This document shows positions 43,394-51,325 of a stretch of DNA of 64,000 nucleotides, in pieces (the stretch's first letter is position 1; each line of letters starts with the position of its first letter). This DNA comes from Chitinophagaceae bacterium (GTDB lineage Bacteria; Bacteroidota; Bacteroidia; Chitinophagales; Chitinophagaceae): NCBI GenBank assembly GCA_024508725.1, contig JANINS010000003.1:124001-188000 (forward strand), in the 5' to 3' direction. A model generated the notes under the pieces. The model was not told the DNA's origin. It did no database searches and was given only the letters and a program-made list of their open reading frames with translations. A program made the translations under genes and the position numbers.

Positions 43394-44050
43394 ATGAAGA
43401 AATTTACCCTCATTGTGTTTTCAGTATTTATGATCGCTGTTGCTAATGCTCAATTCTCAGCAGGTGACAAATATCTTGGTGGCTCATTTTCTGCAGGCTG
43501 GGCTAAGAATAATCCTGTGAATAACGAACAAAAACAATTCAACATTGGCTTCTCTCCAAGTTTTACAAAATTTAAGACAGACAAGAAAGCTGTTGGATTT
43601 AAGTTGATCACCTTATATGGTGAAAATAAAAGTACCAGTGGTACCAACACCCAGAAATTAACGCAATATGGATTGGGTGCAGGTGTGTTTTCTCAGAATT
43701 ATTTCACACTTGGAAAAGACTTTTACTTTTTTGCAGAAAAAGGTATTGAAGCAACTTATTCTCATTCAAAAGCAACACAATCGGCCTTTGTAAATAACGA
43801 GATCGTTACGCAAGGTTATTCTGCCAGCATCTATCTTAAACCAGGTGTAGGTTATAAACTTACCGACAGGCTTTTATTAAATCTTGAATTCGGAAATATT
43901 ATCGACCTCACTTATGGACATTCTAAAACAGATAACAAAACTGGCACTACTTCAACAACAGAAAAGAACAACAGTGTTTCGTTTGGTAGCAGTCTAAACA
44001 ACATCAGCTTAGGTGACCTTGGGATCACCTTTGCATGGAAGTTGAAATAA
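43394..44050 (+). CDS. Small outer-membrane beta-barrel protein
   Basis: A 218-residue exported protein with signal peptide MKKFTLIVFSVFMIAVANAQ, then repeated amphipathic strands (FNIGFSPSFTKF, YGLGAGVFSQNYFTLG, FYFFAEKGIEATYSHS) and a terminal LGITFAWKLK. It resembles the small porin-like beta-barrel proteins of Bacteroidota. The ATG at 43394 begins the signal peptide directly. Confidence 0.82.
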   Translation: MKKFTLIVFSVFMIAVANAQFSAGDKYLGGSFSAGWAKNNPVNNEQKQFNIGFSPSFTKFKTDKKAVGFKLITLYGENKSTSGTNTQKLTQYGLGAGVFSQNYFTLGKDFYFFAEKGIEATYSHSKATQSAFVNNEIVTQGYSASIYLKPGVGYKLTDRLLLNLEFGNIIDLTYGHSKTDNKTGTTSTTEKNNSVSFGSSLNNISLGDLGITFAWKLK

Positions 44051-44183
44051 TATATTGTAAGTAATGAAATGATTTCAAATGCAGTCTCGCCCAAGAGCTG
44101 CATTTTTATATTAAGAAACTGCAGACAATACAATTTTTCATATGATCTGAGGATAGCAACATTACCGATAACTGTATAAACAA

Positions 44184-44211
44184 AAAAGGCGAAGATCTCT
44201 CTTCGCCTTTT
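44184..44211. terminator. Bidirectional terminator
   Basis: An 11-bp perfect stem AAAAGGCGAAG/CTTCGCCTTTT with loop ATCTCT, between convergent genes. Confidence 0.9.
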
Positions 44212-44230
44212 AATATTCAGTTATCAATTA

Positions 44231-46792
44231 TTATTTGATTGCTGTTGCATTATCTACCAGGAACACAATATTTGCTCTGTGTGCCTTTGTTTCTTCGTTA
44301 GTAGAAACTGCTGTTGCAAGTTTTGCTTTAATCTTTTTCAAAGTTGCACGAGCAGCTGCCATTGAAACATCATCATAAGGAGATTTCTCATCGATCATCA
44401 TCGCAAGACGCTCTACATATTGTGTTTGCAGATACTGGCGATAAACGTTTACGTTAGTCGCATTGTCAGCATCGAAGATGGTTTTGGTAAGATCATTCAA
44501 CACATCTGCAACGCTGTACTGGTTACCATATAAACGGCTGTTAGTGATACGCTGCATAGTAGTTGGATGCATCAGGTGGCTCAATGCCTGAGCTGCCAAT
44601 GCATTCATTGTTGAAGTAGCCTTAGGATCTTCAGTACTGGAGAAGAAGTTGTAACCTCTTCTTTGTTGCTGCAGGTAAGGGATCAATTGCATGTCTGCAT
44701 CGAATGCATTCGGAGCAAACACATATTTACCCAATACTTCGATCGCTTTCTTTTGATATGCAAGTGATACCGGAGTGTAAGGCTTGGTAGTTGTGTTTTG
44801 ACCAACAAAGCTTCTGTCTACATAAACACCACCAACATAACGGCTAACAGCAGCGATCATATTTGCACGCTGACCTTGCATCATATTGTAACGGGCTCTT
44901 AACTCTGCATAGCTGCCATCAGGTTTAGAATACTTTGCTTTCAGGTTAGGAAGAACACTGTTCACCAGTTTAAAACGCTCTTCAGCATAACCAACAGCAT
45001 CAGAACTCATATCATTAATATTCACTCTTGGATCAATTGCTTTACCAGGACTTCTCATATCATCAGCATCGTTACCGAAAGTTAATTCAGGCTCAGTGCT
45101 ACGGCTGAGAACTCTTTTACGGAAAGCCATTTCTTCAGCATCATCTTTCGTTGGTGTATAACCAAACTCGATCGCCCAAAGATCATAAGGACCAGGTTTT
45201 GTTGTATAGTAATCACCTTGCTTACTTCTGTCGAGACTAACATTGATCGCAGGATAATCCATTACAGAACCGATCAAACCTTTTGTACGGGTGATGCTCT
45301 TATCGTTCAACTGAGCTGGACTTAACATCTGGCTTGCTTTCATGTTGTGGTTCAAACCAAGGGTGTGACCCATTTCATGAAGTATCAGGTAATACAAGAA
45401 CTGCTTATGCATTTCTTTTACATCAGCTTCGCTACCACCAGCAGCTTCAACAGCAGTCATACCGGCAACAAACTGTGCTTTCAACTCCATACCTGCATTA
45501 CAAGCAGCATGGTTACCGATCATTTCAGGAAGTTGTCCACCAGGATTGCTGAAAATTTCATCATAGATAGGAGTAGCAGAACCGCTGTACCATTCTACCA
45601 TGATATCAGCACCCAATATCTGGCCTGTAACAGGATTTACGAAACTTGGTCCGTAAGCACCGTAATTAGGATATGCAGAAGACACCCAACGGATGGTGTT
45701 ATATCTTACATCACCTGCATGCCATGTAGCATCGTCAGGCTGAATCTTCATTACAACAGCATTTTTGAAACCTGCTTTCTCGAAAGCTTCGTTCCACTTC
45801 TCTCCTGCTTCTTTAATGATCTGGCGATATTCCAGCGGAGTTGTATTCTCGATCCACCAAACGATCGGCTCAACAGGCTCACTTAAAGCTGCATTAGGAT
45901 CTTTCTTAACAAGATTCCACCTGTGGATGAAGTCGTGGTAAGGAGTAGGTTTAATGCTGGTAAGGTCAGTGATCTCTTCTGTGAAGAAACCAACACGAGG
46001 ATCGTCCATTCTTGGTTTGAAACCGTTACCTGTTGGCATTTCAAGGAAGCTGTGTTGGATACGAACCCTGTTGAAACGAGCATCAGCGATGTCGTTACCA
46101 CCCTGGTTAAAAGGTGCAGGATTTTCGTAAGCCAGGTCAACAGTTACATCGGTATTATTAGGATAAGACCTGATGCCTGCATACTGAGATTTTGTTGGAT
46201 TCAAACCACCCAGGTTAAAGATCATACCTGGAGGAATTCCCGGAGGTAATTGTGGACGAACGGGGTCAAGTTTTTCACCCATGAACAATCCATCACCAGA
46301 GATCAGGTAACCTGTACTGTCTTCAGCAATGATCTTCTCAGCTAAGAAAATAGCTTCAGGAAGATTTGCATCAGAAGCTTTGCTTACCGGATTGTTCTGA
46401 TCGAAATAGAATCTTGTGTTCAAACGCTGGAACTCTAAACGATCATAGTATTTCTTGATCGAGAAAGCTGCATTATCACGGTAGCTACCTCTTCCAAGTC
46501 CAACTGCATTTGGTCCGTTCTCAGAAAAGCTCTGGTAAACATATTGCTTACCCAACTGAGCTTTCTTTACAAAGATCTGAGTTGTTCCGCTGGTAGTGTC
46601 CTGGTAAATGGTAAATAACCCTTCGTGCTTTTTTGTTCCCTTTACTTTGTCTGCAACACCTGGTTTTTTAGGAGCCGTAGTCTTAGTTGAGTCTCCTCCA
46701 GGCTTTGCACCTGGTGAAGGAGCTGTTTGTGCTTCAGCCGTTAAGCCGATAAAGCAGCCTGCAGCCACTGCAAGTAGCAAATTGTGTTTCAT
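44231..46792 (-). CDS. Exported zinc-dependent metalloprotease (DUF5117/DUF4953 type)
   Basis: An 853-residue exported protein (signal ending AEAQ). The extended zinc motif HEMGHTLGLNHN lies near residue 471, of HExxHxxGxxH type. The N-terminal part matches the DUF5117 region and the remainder the DUF4953 region found in secreted or periplasmic Bacteroidota proteases. A Pro/Lys/Gly/Thr-rich linker follows the signal. Transcribed alone; substrate unknown. Confidence 0.92.
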   Translation of the reverse strand: MKHNLLLAVAAGCFIGLTAEAQTAPSPGAKPGGDSTKTTAPKKPGVADKVKGTKKHEGLFTIYQDTTSGTTQIFVKKAQLGKQYVYQSFSENGPNAVGLGRGSYRDNAAFSIKKYYDRLEFQRLNTRFYFDQNNPVSKASDANLPEAIFLAEKIIAEDSTGYLISGDGLFMGEKLDPVRPQLPPGIPPGMIFNLGGLNPTKSQYAGIRSYPNNTDVTVDLAYENPAPFNQGGNDIADARFNRVRIQHSFLEMPTGNGFKPRMDDPRVGFFTEEITDLTSIKPTPYHDFIHRWNLVKKDPNAALSEPVEPIVWWIENTTPLEYRQIIKEAGEKWNEAFEKAGFKNAVVMKIQPDDATWHAGDVRYNTIRWVSSAYPNYGAYGPSFVNPVTGQILGADIMVEWYSGSATPIYDEIFSNPGGQLPEMIGNHAACNAGMELKAQFVAGMTAVEAAGGSEADVKEMHKQFLYYLILHEMGHTLGLNHNMKASQMLSPAQLNDKSITRTKGLIGSVMDYPAINVSLDRSKQGDYYTTKPGPYDLWAIEFGYTPTKDDAEEMAFRKRVLSRSTEPELTFGNDADDMRSPGKAIDPRVNINDMSSDAVGYAEERFKLVNSVLPNLKAKYSKPDGSYAELRARYNMMQGQRANMIAAVSRYVGGVYVDRSFVGQNTTTKPYTPVSLAYQKKAIEVLGKYVFAPNAFDADMQLIPYLQQQRRGYNFFSSTEDPKATSTMNALAAQALSHLMHPTTMQRITNSRLYGNQYSVADVLNDLTKTIFDADNATNVNVYRQYLQTQYVERLAMMIDEKSPYDDVSMAAARATLKKIKAKLATAVSTNEETKAHRANIVFLVDNATAIK

Positions 46793-46991
46793 CTGTTTGG
46801 TTTTTTGTTTTCTTTTCGCTGAGATGTATCGATAAAATTTTCTAATTACCGTTGGGATCGATACACCTGATTTGTGGCAATGAATGTAATGTTAATCCTG
46901 CTTAGAGGGCCATTAATTTTATGAATGGCATTAGTTAGTTGCCTGTGGTTATTTCTATGAAGCCAGCTTATCGTACACTACCCAGCTTTAC

Positions 46992-47010
46992 TTGCGTCGC
47001 ACTCTTGTAC
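46992..47010 (+). repeat. Dispersed repeat copy (single arm)
   Basis: TTGCGTCGCACTCTTGTAC, an exact core. It is preceded by GAAGCCAGCTTATC, the family leader. Confidence 0.8.
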
Positions 47011-47140
47011 TTCCTTATATCTATTCGGCTGATCCATAAAGATATTACTGAACCCTTTCCTCTAACAATGTATTAAATGAAAAATATTCGTCAAGTGTAC
47101 AAGGCTTCTGGGAAATTGAAAATGGGGTATGCAAAAATAA

Positions 47141-47170
47141 AAAAGAGATGACCTCACTGTCATCTCTTTT
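47141..47170 (-). terminator. Intrinsic terminator after the 43-residue ORF
   Basis: An 11-bp stem AAAAGAGATGA/TCATCTCTTTT with an 8-nt loop, followed on the minus strand by a T-rich run. It is 80 nt after the stop of the small ORF. Confidence 0.8.
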
Positions 47171-47250
47171 CAATTGATTAAAGCCATTGTTGACCCAACG
47201 AAGTAAAAAAGAATTCATCTCCGCCAGCCCATCAACAATGGCGAATATTT

Positions 47251-47382
47251 TTAAGCCTGTTTCATATCGCCTTCCTTCAAATGAATCATTTGCTGAATGG
47301 CTACAGCTAAACTGAACACGGCCGTAATTATTCCAAAAACTGCTTTGAGCTGCTTTATTTTTTTTACACCTGGCTTTTTCAT
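47251..47382 (-). CDS. 43-residue single-helix membrane peptide
   Basis: A short frame with a basic N-terminus (MKKPGVKKIKQLK), a single hydrophobic helix (AVFGIITAVFSLAVAIQQMI) and a charged end (HLKEGDMKQA). The layout is that of a small inner-membrane peptide. Support: a TTGGCATGG promoter-like box at 47409-47425 with GG 40 nt upstream of the ATG, and a terminator downstream. No homologue is known to me. Confidence 0.55.
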   Translation of the reverse strand: MKKPGVKKIKQLKAVFGIITAVFSLAVAIQQMIHLKEGDMKQA

Positions 47383-47408
47383 TTTTCAATCGTTTACATG
47401 TATCGTAA

Positions 47409-47425
47409 TAAAAAAGCCATGCCAA
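47409..47425 (-). promoter_or_regulatory. Sigma-54-like motif
   Basis: TTGGCATGGCTTTTTTA on the minus strand: a good -24 element and a T-rich -12 region. The GG is 40 nt before the 43-residue ORF. Confidence 0.45.
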
Positions 47426-47442
47426 AAAGAGATGAAAATAAA

Positions 47443-47464
47443 AAAGCAGCTTTACAGCTGCTTT
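47443..47464 (-). terminator. Intrinsic terminator of the RRM gene
   Basis: A 9-bp stem AAAGCAGCT/AGCTGCTTT with loop TTAC, then T-rich on the minus strand, just after the RNA-binding protein stop. Confidence 0.85.
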
Positions 47465-47467
47465 GAA

Positions 47468-47887
47468 TTAGTATCTTGGTTTGTAGCCTCCGCCACCATC
47501 ACGAGATCCTCCACCACTTCCATAACCACCGCCTCCCCTTGAGCCACCACCGTAGCCTCCTCCACCTCTGTTTCCTCCACCGTAACCGCCACCTCTATTT
47601 CCACCACCACCATAACCTCCACCTCTTGATCCTCCTCCACTACTTCCTCTGTCTTCTGCTTCTTTTACAACAAGGGTTTTCTTACCAATTGCAAGATCAT
47701 TCAAACCTTCAATTGCTTCTTCTCCTTCACTCCTGATAGGCATATCTACAAAAGCGAAGCCTTTGCTTTTACCTGTTTCTTTATCAATCGCCACTTTTAC
47801 TGACGTAACTGTTCCAAATTTTTCGAAGAACTCAGTTAATTCAGCATCGTCCATGTCGTATGGCAATCCTGCCACAAAAATTTTCAT
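47468..47887 (-). CDS. Glycine-rich RRM RNA-binding protein
   Basis: A 139-residue protein with one RRM (residues 1-80): RNP2 is KIFVAGLPYD and RNP1 is KSKGFAFVDM. The C-terminal ~55 residues are Gly/Arg/Tyr repeats (GGGYGGG, RGGG) ending KPRY. Such proteins are common in Bacteroidota and cyanobacteria and bind RNA, often in cold or stress responses. The start at 47887 was set by the RRM's first strand. Confidence 0.93.
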   Translation of the reverse strand: MKIFVAGLPYDMDDAELTEFFEKFGTVTSVKVAIDKETGKSKGFAFVDMPIRSEGEEAIEGLNDLAIGKKTLVVKEAEDRGSSGGGSRGGGYGGGGNRGGGYGGGNRGGGGYGGGSRGGGGYGSGGGSRDGGGGYKPRY

Positions 47888-47975
47888 CTTTAAACAAGTT
47901 TTGGCGAATGTAAGCACTATTGGAAACAAATTATGCTCCTTTCGTCATTAACTTTCGTGTTCAATTTTGGCGTGT

Positions 47976-48368
47976 ATGAAATTCAACCTTAGGAAGATAT
48001 GTGTTCTGGGCAGTTTACTGCTATTAATAAGTTTCGCTATCGCATGGACTCCCGGAAAAGAAGACGACCGTAACTTGAAAGTTCTGCCAAAGGATATCAG
48101 CTCAGATAGTCTTTCGATCATCATGGATGAATTTACCGAAGCCCTTAATGTGGATTGTGCTTTTTGCCATGCACCAAAAGATCCGCAGAATCCACGGAAA
48201 TTAAACTATGCAAGTGATGCAAATCATTTAAAAGATGTTACCAGAACAATGATGCGAATGACTTACGAAATGAATGATAAGTATATAAAAAGCATCAAAC
48301 AGAATAACATACATCTCGTAACATGCTACACCTGCCACAGGGGAAACAGTGTTCCGTTAGAAAAATAA
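47976..48368 (+). CDS. Periplasmic di-haem c-type cytochrome
   Basis: A 130-residue exported protein with an N-terminal hydrophobic signal and two haem-attachment motifs: CAFCH (within DCAFCHAPKD, about residue 60) and CYTCH near residue 118 (TCYTCHRGNS). It resembles the short cytochrome family related to the reaction-centre cytochrome c subunit, used for periplasmic electron transfer. ATG 47976 was preferred over TTG 47967. Confidence 0.88.
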   Translation: MKFNLRKICVLGSLLLLISFAIAWTPGKEDDRNLKVLPKDISSDSLSIIMDEFTEALNVDCAFCHAPKDPQNPRKLNYASDANHLKDVTRTMMRMTYEMNDKYIKSIKQNNIHLVTCYTCHRGNSVPLEK

Positions 48369-48429
48369 ATGCCCTCGTTAGCAGCACTTTGCGTAGTGAA
48401 ATCTGAGATTTATGAAATGAAAATTATGA

Positions 48430-48446
48430 ATGGCACGTTTTTTTTC
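48430..48446 (+). promoter_or_regulatory. Sigma-54-like motif
   Basis: ATGGCACGTTTTTTTTC: a perfect TGGCACG -24 element, with TTTTC at -12. The GG is 39 nt from the ATG at 48472. An alternative upstream ATG of the open frame is part of this motif, which argues against it as a start. Confidence 0.5.
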
Positions 48447-48471
48447 CTTTACTAAGCATAAAGACGATTTT

Positions 48472-48666
48472 ATGAACAACAGACGAAACAGCGAGGAAAG
48501 AAAACCAAGGAAAAGATTTTTAGTAAGGAAAGCAGCTGAACTGGTAAGATCAGTTAAATTATCAGGAGAAAGAGCACATGAAGCAGGTACAGAGATGATC
48601 TCTAATGCTGCCCAAAAATTCAACAGTCTTTTCAGTTCACCCAACTCACAAATACAAATGCATTAA
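48472..48666 (+). CDS. Small basic hypothetical protein
   Basis: A 64-residue protein, strongly basic at the start (MNNRRNSEERKPRKRFLVRK) and then helical with Ser/Asn-rich end. No domain is recognised. The start at 48472 was chosen because the ATG at 48430 overlaps the sigma-54-like box. A terminator follows at once. Confidence 0.6.
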   Translation: MNNRRNSEERKPRKRFLVRKAAELVRSVKLSGERAHEAGTEMISNAAQKFNSLFSSPNSQIQMH

Positions 48667-48690
48667 AACAGGGACGCTTGTCCCTGTTTT
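48665..48690 (+). terminator. Intrinsic terminator
   Basis: An 11-bp perfect stem AAAACAGGGAC/GTCCCTGTTTT with loop GCTT and a T-rich tail, immediately after the 48472-48666 gene. Confidence 0.9.
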
Positions 48691-48805
48691 CTTTTCTCGA
48701 AAAGCGTAACTTACAGGTGTAGTTCTTCCATAAATTGGTTCTATTAACAGCATGGCTTTGATCTGAGGCTTAGGTTTTATTATTCATTCATTAAAAACTT
48801 AAGTT

Positions 48806-49264
48806 ATGGATCCTCATGAAACCATTTACAAGTACAACACTTTATCCCGTGGCATTTTAGGTGGATTGTTTGTTGGCATTCTTGCAACAGGTGTCAATCT
48901 TTTATTTGATTACCTGTATCGAAGGTTTACCCATTACCAGTTTGCAGAATTTGTGAACATCAATTCGATCATCTTCTTCACCATTCCAACTTTGATCGCA
49001 GCCGGAATTGTGTATGCTGTTATTAAAGATCACTTGAAAAAAGGTGTGTGGTTGTACACTATTTTAGCATTGGTACTTACTGCTATCGTAGCTTTTATTC
49101 CACTTGGACCTAACATGCTGCCGAACGGTGATCGTTTGCCTGCAACTGCAAGAGGTTTAACAATGGGTATCGAGATCATCACCGGATTAATGGGAGCATT
49201 TGCACTTCCATATTTTGCCGAACATCAAAAGATATGGAGTGATGATGAAGTAGAAACGAGATAA
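48806..49264 (+). CDS. Hypothetical four-helix membrane protein
   Basis: A 152-residue protein with four hydrophobic helices (about residues 15-34, 49-70, 78-98 and 120-140), polar N-terminus MDPHETIYKYN, and a short acidic tail. No family is recognised. It is transcribed in the same direction as the neighbouring phosphatase-like gene, 122 bp apart. Confidence 0.65.
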   Translation: MDPHETIYKYNTLSRGILGGLFVGILATGVNLLFDYLYRRFTHYQFAEFVNINSIIFFTIPTLIAAGIVYAVIKDHLKKGVWLYTILALVLTAIVAFIPLGPNMLPNGDRLPATARGLTMGIEIITGLMGAFALPYFAEHQKIWSDDEVETR

Positions 49265-49386
49265 GACGTTCCTGCTTTTATATTATTAAAATGATCAACA
49301 AATTCTAAGTTGATTATAAGGTAATTATTTGCTTTCTTTAAGCTGTTCTAAAGCCTTTTTAGAAACCTTCAGTTGATTTTTGCAGC

Positions 49387-50541
49387 ATGCGAAAAAGAAA
49401 GCTAACCTGGTATCAATGGTTCATGAAAAGCTGGATGTACCTGATGGTGATCTGGTTGTTTATGGGTTTTGCATTAGGTACGCTGATCTTGCTTTTTCCA
49501 TTGAGAACATGGGTGAATTATGTAAGAGAAAATGATCTTTCCAATACTACTGAAAGCATTGGTGTAGTTGTATTGATGCTGATTCTGGCTGTTGTATCTT
49601 TCATCATCAGCTGGAAAATATATCAATGGCATTTAAGACGAGACAGAATATCTGTCACCATAGCTTCGATTGTTATTCCGTTTGTTTTAGCCGTTGCTGC
49701 ACTGATGCTGTTCATGAATCCCAATATTGTAAATAGCGGATCTGAAAGTTCAGAACTATCTCAACAGTTTACTATTGGCCCTTACCCAACAGAAGACAAG
49801 ATCAAAGAGTTGAAGAAAGAAGGATTCACCGGCATCATCACTTTGCTGCATCCTGCAGTGGTTCCTTTTGAGCCCTCATTGATCGAAGAAGAAGAAGAAG
49901 CAACATCAGAAGCACATATTCAATTGGTAAAAGCACCCATGTTACCATGGATCGGTGATAATTCATCTTCACTTAAAACCATTGAAGACATTGTAAGATC
50001 GGGCAAAGGAAAATATTACGTTCATTGTTATCTTGGAAAAGATCGGGTGAATGTTGTAAAGAATCTTATTGCAAAAGTGAGTGGGGGAAATTCAGGTATT
50101 GAATCAGAGATCGGTCCGTCGAGCAGAACATTCGAAACCATGAAAAGTTTTGAACGTGGCGATATTTTTAAACTGGATGATGATGTTTACATGACACCAT
50201 TCCCTACAGATGAAGAATTCCTTTCTTTCTTTCTTGCAGGCAAAGTAAAAAGTGTGGTATGCCTGCTTGATGATAATGTTGATAACCGCAAATGGCTTGA
50301 GAAAGAAAAGAAAGAACTTAAGAAAACAAATGTTCAGTTCAGGCATATTCCTTTGAAAGAAGGTGCAAGTGATCAGTCAATGATGTCTGTAGTTAAAGAA
50401 ATAAAGAATTTACCTAAGCCACTTGTTGTACACAGCTGGTCTACAAAATTCTCTGACAATATTCGCTTTAGAAAGATCTTTTCACAAAGCATCAATAAAT
50501 CTCCCATTAATCTAGCTACGAATGTTCCAGAAACTTATTGA
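49387..50541 (+). CDS. Membrane protein with two tandem phosphatase-like domains, second one degenerate
   Basis: A 384-residue protein. Residues 1-115 contain three hydrophobic segments. The first dual-specificity-phosphatase-like domain (about 128-235) has the catalytic loop HCYLGKDR at 213-220 (Cys214, Arg220; C-x5-R). The second domain (about 255-365) has a parallel layout, but its loop reads HSWSTKFSD, with Ser for Cys and no Arg at the expected place, so it is probably inactive. Its end overlaps the CTP-transferase-like gene by 20 nt. Confidence 0.82.
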   Translation: MRKRKLTWYQWFMKSWMYLMVIWLFMGFALGTLILLFPLRTWVNYVRENDLSNTTESIGVVVLMLILAVVSFIISWKIYQWHLRRDRISVTIASIVIPFVLAVAALMLFMNPNIVNSGSESSELSQQFTIGPYPTEDKIKELKKEGFTGIITLLHPAVVPFEPSLIEEEEEATSEAHIQLVKAPMLPWIGDNSSSLKTIEDIVRSGKGKYYVHCYLGKDRVNVVKNLIAKVSGGNSGIESEIGPSSRTFETMKSFERGDIFKLDDDVYMTPFPTDEEFLSFFLAGKVKSVVCLLDDNVDNRKWLEKEKKELKKTNVQFRHIPLKEGASDQSMMSVVKEIKNLPKPLVVHSWSTKFSDNIRFRKIFSQSINKSPINLATNVPETY

Positions 50542-51256
50542 ACGATTCTTACCTGAGGCTGATATCCTGCAACAGTTATTGCTTCCTATACTTTTAGTTT
50601 CATTGTTTGCTGCATTACTTTCGGCATGGATGAAACGTAAAGGAATCAGAACACCTTATACCCGCAAAACGTTTCATTTCGTGATCTTTTCTCTTGCTGG
50701 TATTCTTCAGTACCATTATGGCTTACAGGCTGTGAGTTTACTTGGAGGAATCGTTTTTATCATGGTGGTGGTTGCCGTGATCGTTGGAAAAAAATGGTGG
50801 TTTTTCAGAGCTCTGGCCAGGGAAACAGATGCTCCGCATGAAAAGAAATTCATTATTCTGCCTTTACTGGCAACTGCTATAGGCGGTATCATCAGCAATA
50901 TCTTTTTTCCAGGTACTGCTTACATTGGATATTTTGTAGGAGGATGGGGTGATGCTATTGGTGAACCGGTTGGTACCAGGTGGGGCAAACATAAATATAC
51001 AGTTCCAACACTTTTTGGTGTACGAGCAACAAGAAGTATTGAAGGCTCTACAGCAGTAATGTTATTAAGTACTACGATTGCTACAATATGCCTCATGCAG
51101 ATCACACCATTCGGCTTTGCTAACTGTTTACTATATGGCGCCATATGTGGTTTGGCTGCAGCAGTAGTTGAATCGATCAGCAGCCACGGATTGGATAATC
51201 TTACGATACAGGTTTGTGCAGCAGGAGTGCTTCATTATTTTATCTCCATTAATTAA
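50522..51256 (+). CDS. CDP-diglyceride synthetase/dolichol-kinase-like membrane protein
   Basis: A 244-residue protein with about seven membrane helices. The segment GGWGDAIGEPVGTRWGKHKY (residues ~142-161) carries the acidic motif of the phosphatidate cytidylyltransferase/dolichol and phytol kinase superfamily, and RKTFHFVIFSLAG resembles the kinase branch. A CTP-dependent lipid kinase is more likely than CdsA. It overlaps the phosphatase-like gene, suggesting that the two act on the same lipid pathway. Confidence 0.82.
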   Translation: MFQKLIERFLPEADILQQLLLPILLVSLFAALLSAWMKRKGIRTPYTRKTFHFVIFSLAGILQYHYGLQAVSLLGGIVFIMVVVAVIVGKKWWFFRALARETDAPHEKKFIILPLLATAIGGIISNIFFPGTAYIGYFVGGWGDAIGEPVGTRWGKHKYTVPTLFGVRATRSIEGSTAVMLLSTTIATICLMQITPFGFANCLLYGAICGLAAAVVESISSHGLDNLTIQVCAAGVLHYFISIN

Positions 51257-51311
51257 TAGAACTTACATCATCTCTTAGTAGTAGCAACGAAATACAGGTA
51301 ATGCATTACTT

Positions 51312-51319
51312 TATCTTCG
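51312..51319 (+). promoter_or_regulatory. Candidate -7 box (TATCTTCG)
   Basis: A TAnnTTyG match that ends 6 nt before the MFS transporter ATG, implying a very short leader. Confidence 0.4.
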
Positions 51320-51325
51320 TTATAC

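Larger units (their letters stand above)
46793..47250. other. Gene-poor intergenic region
   Basis: A 458-bp stretch between the metalloprotease start and the 43-residue ORF. It holds one repeat copy (46992-47010) and a terminator (47141-47170). A 126-codon open frame here was rejected. Confidence 0.55.

Noticed and set aside
45347-45886. A 179-codon plus-strand open frame
   Set aside because: It lies opposite the zinc metalloprotease and its protein has no recognisable features.
47045-47425. A 126-codon minus-strand open frame
   Set aside because: It runs through a terminator (47141-47170) and overlaps the better-supported 43-residue ORF in another frame; its sequence has no domain, signal or helix pattern.
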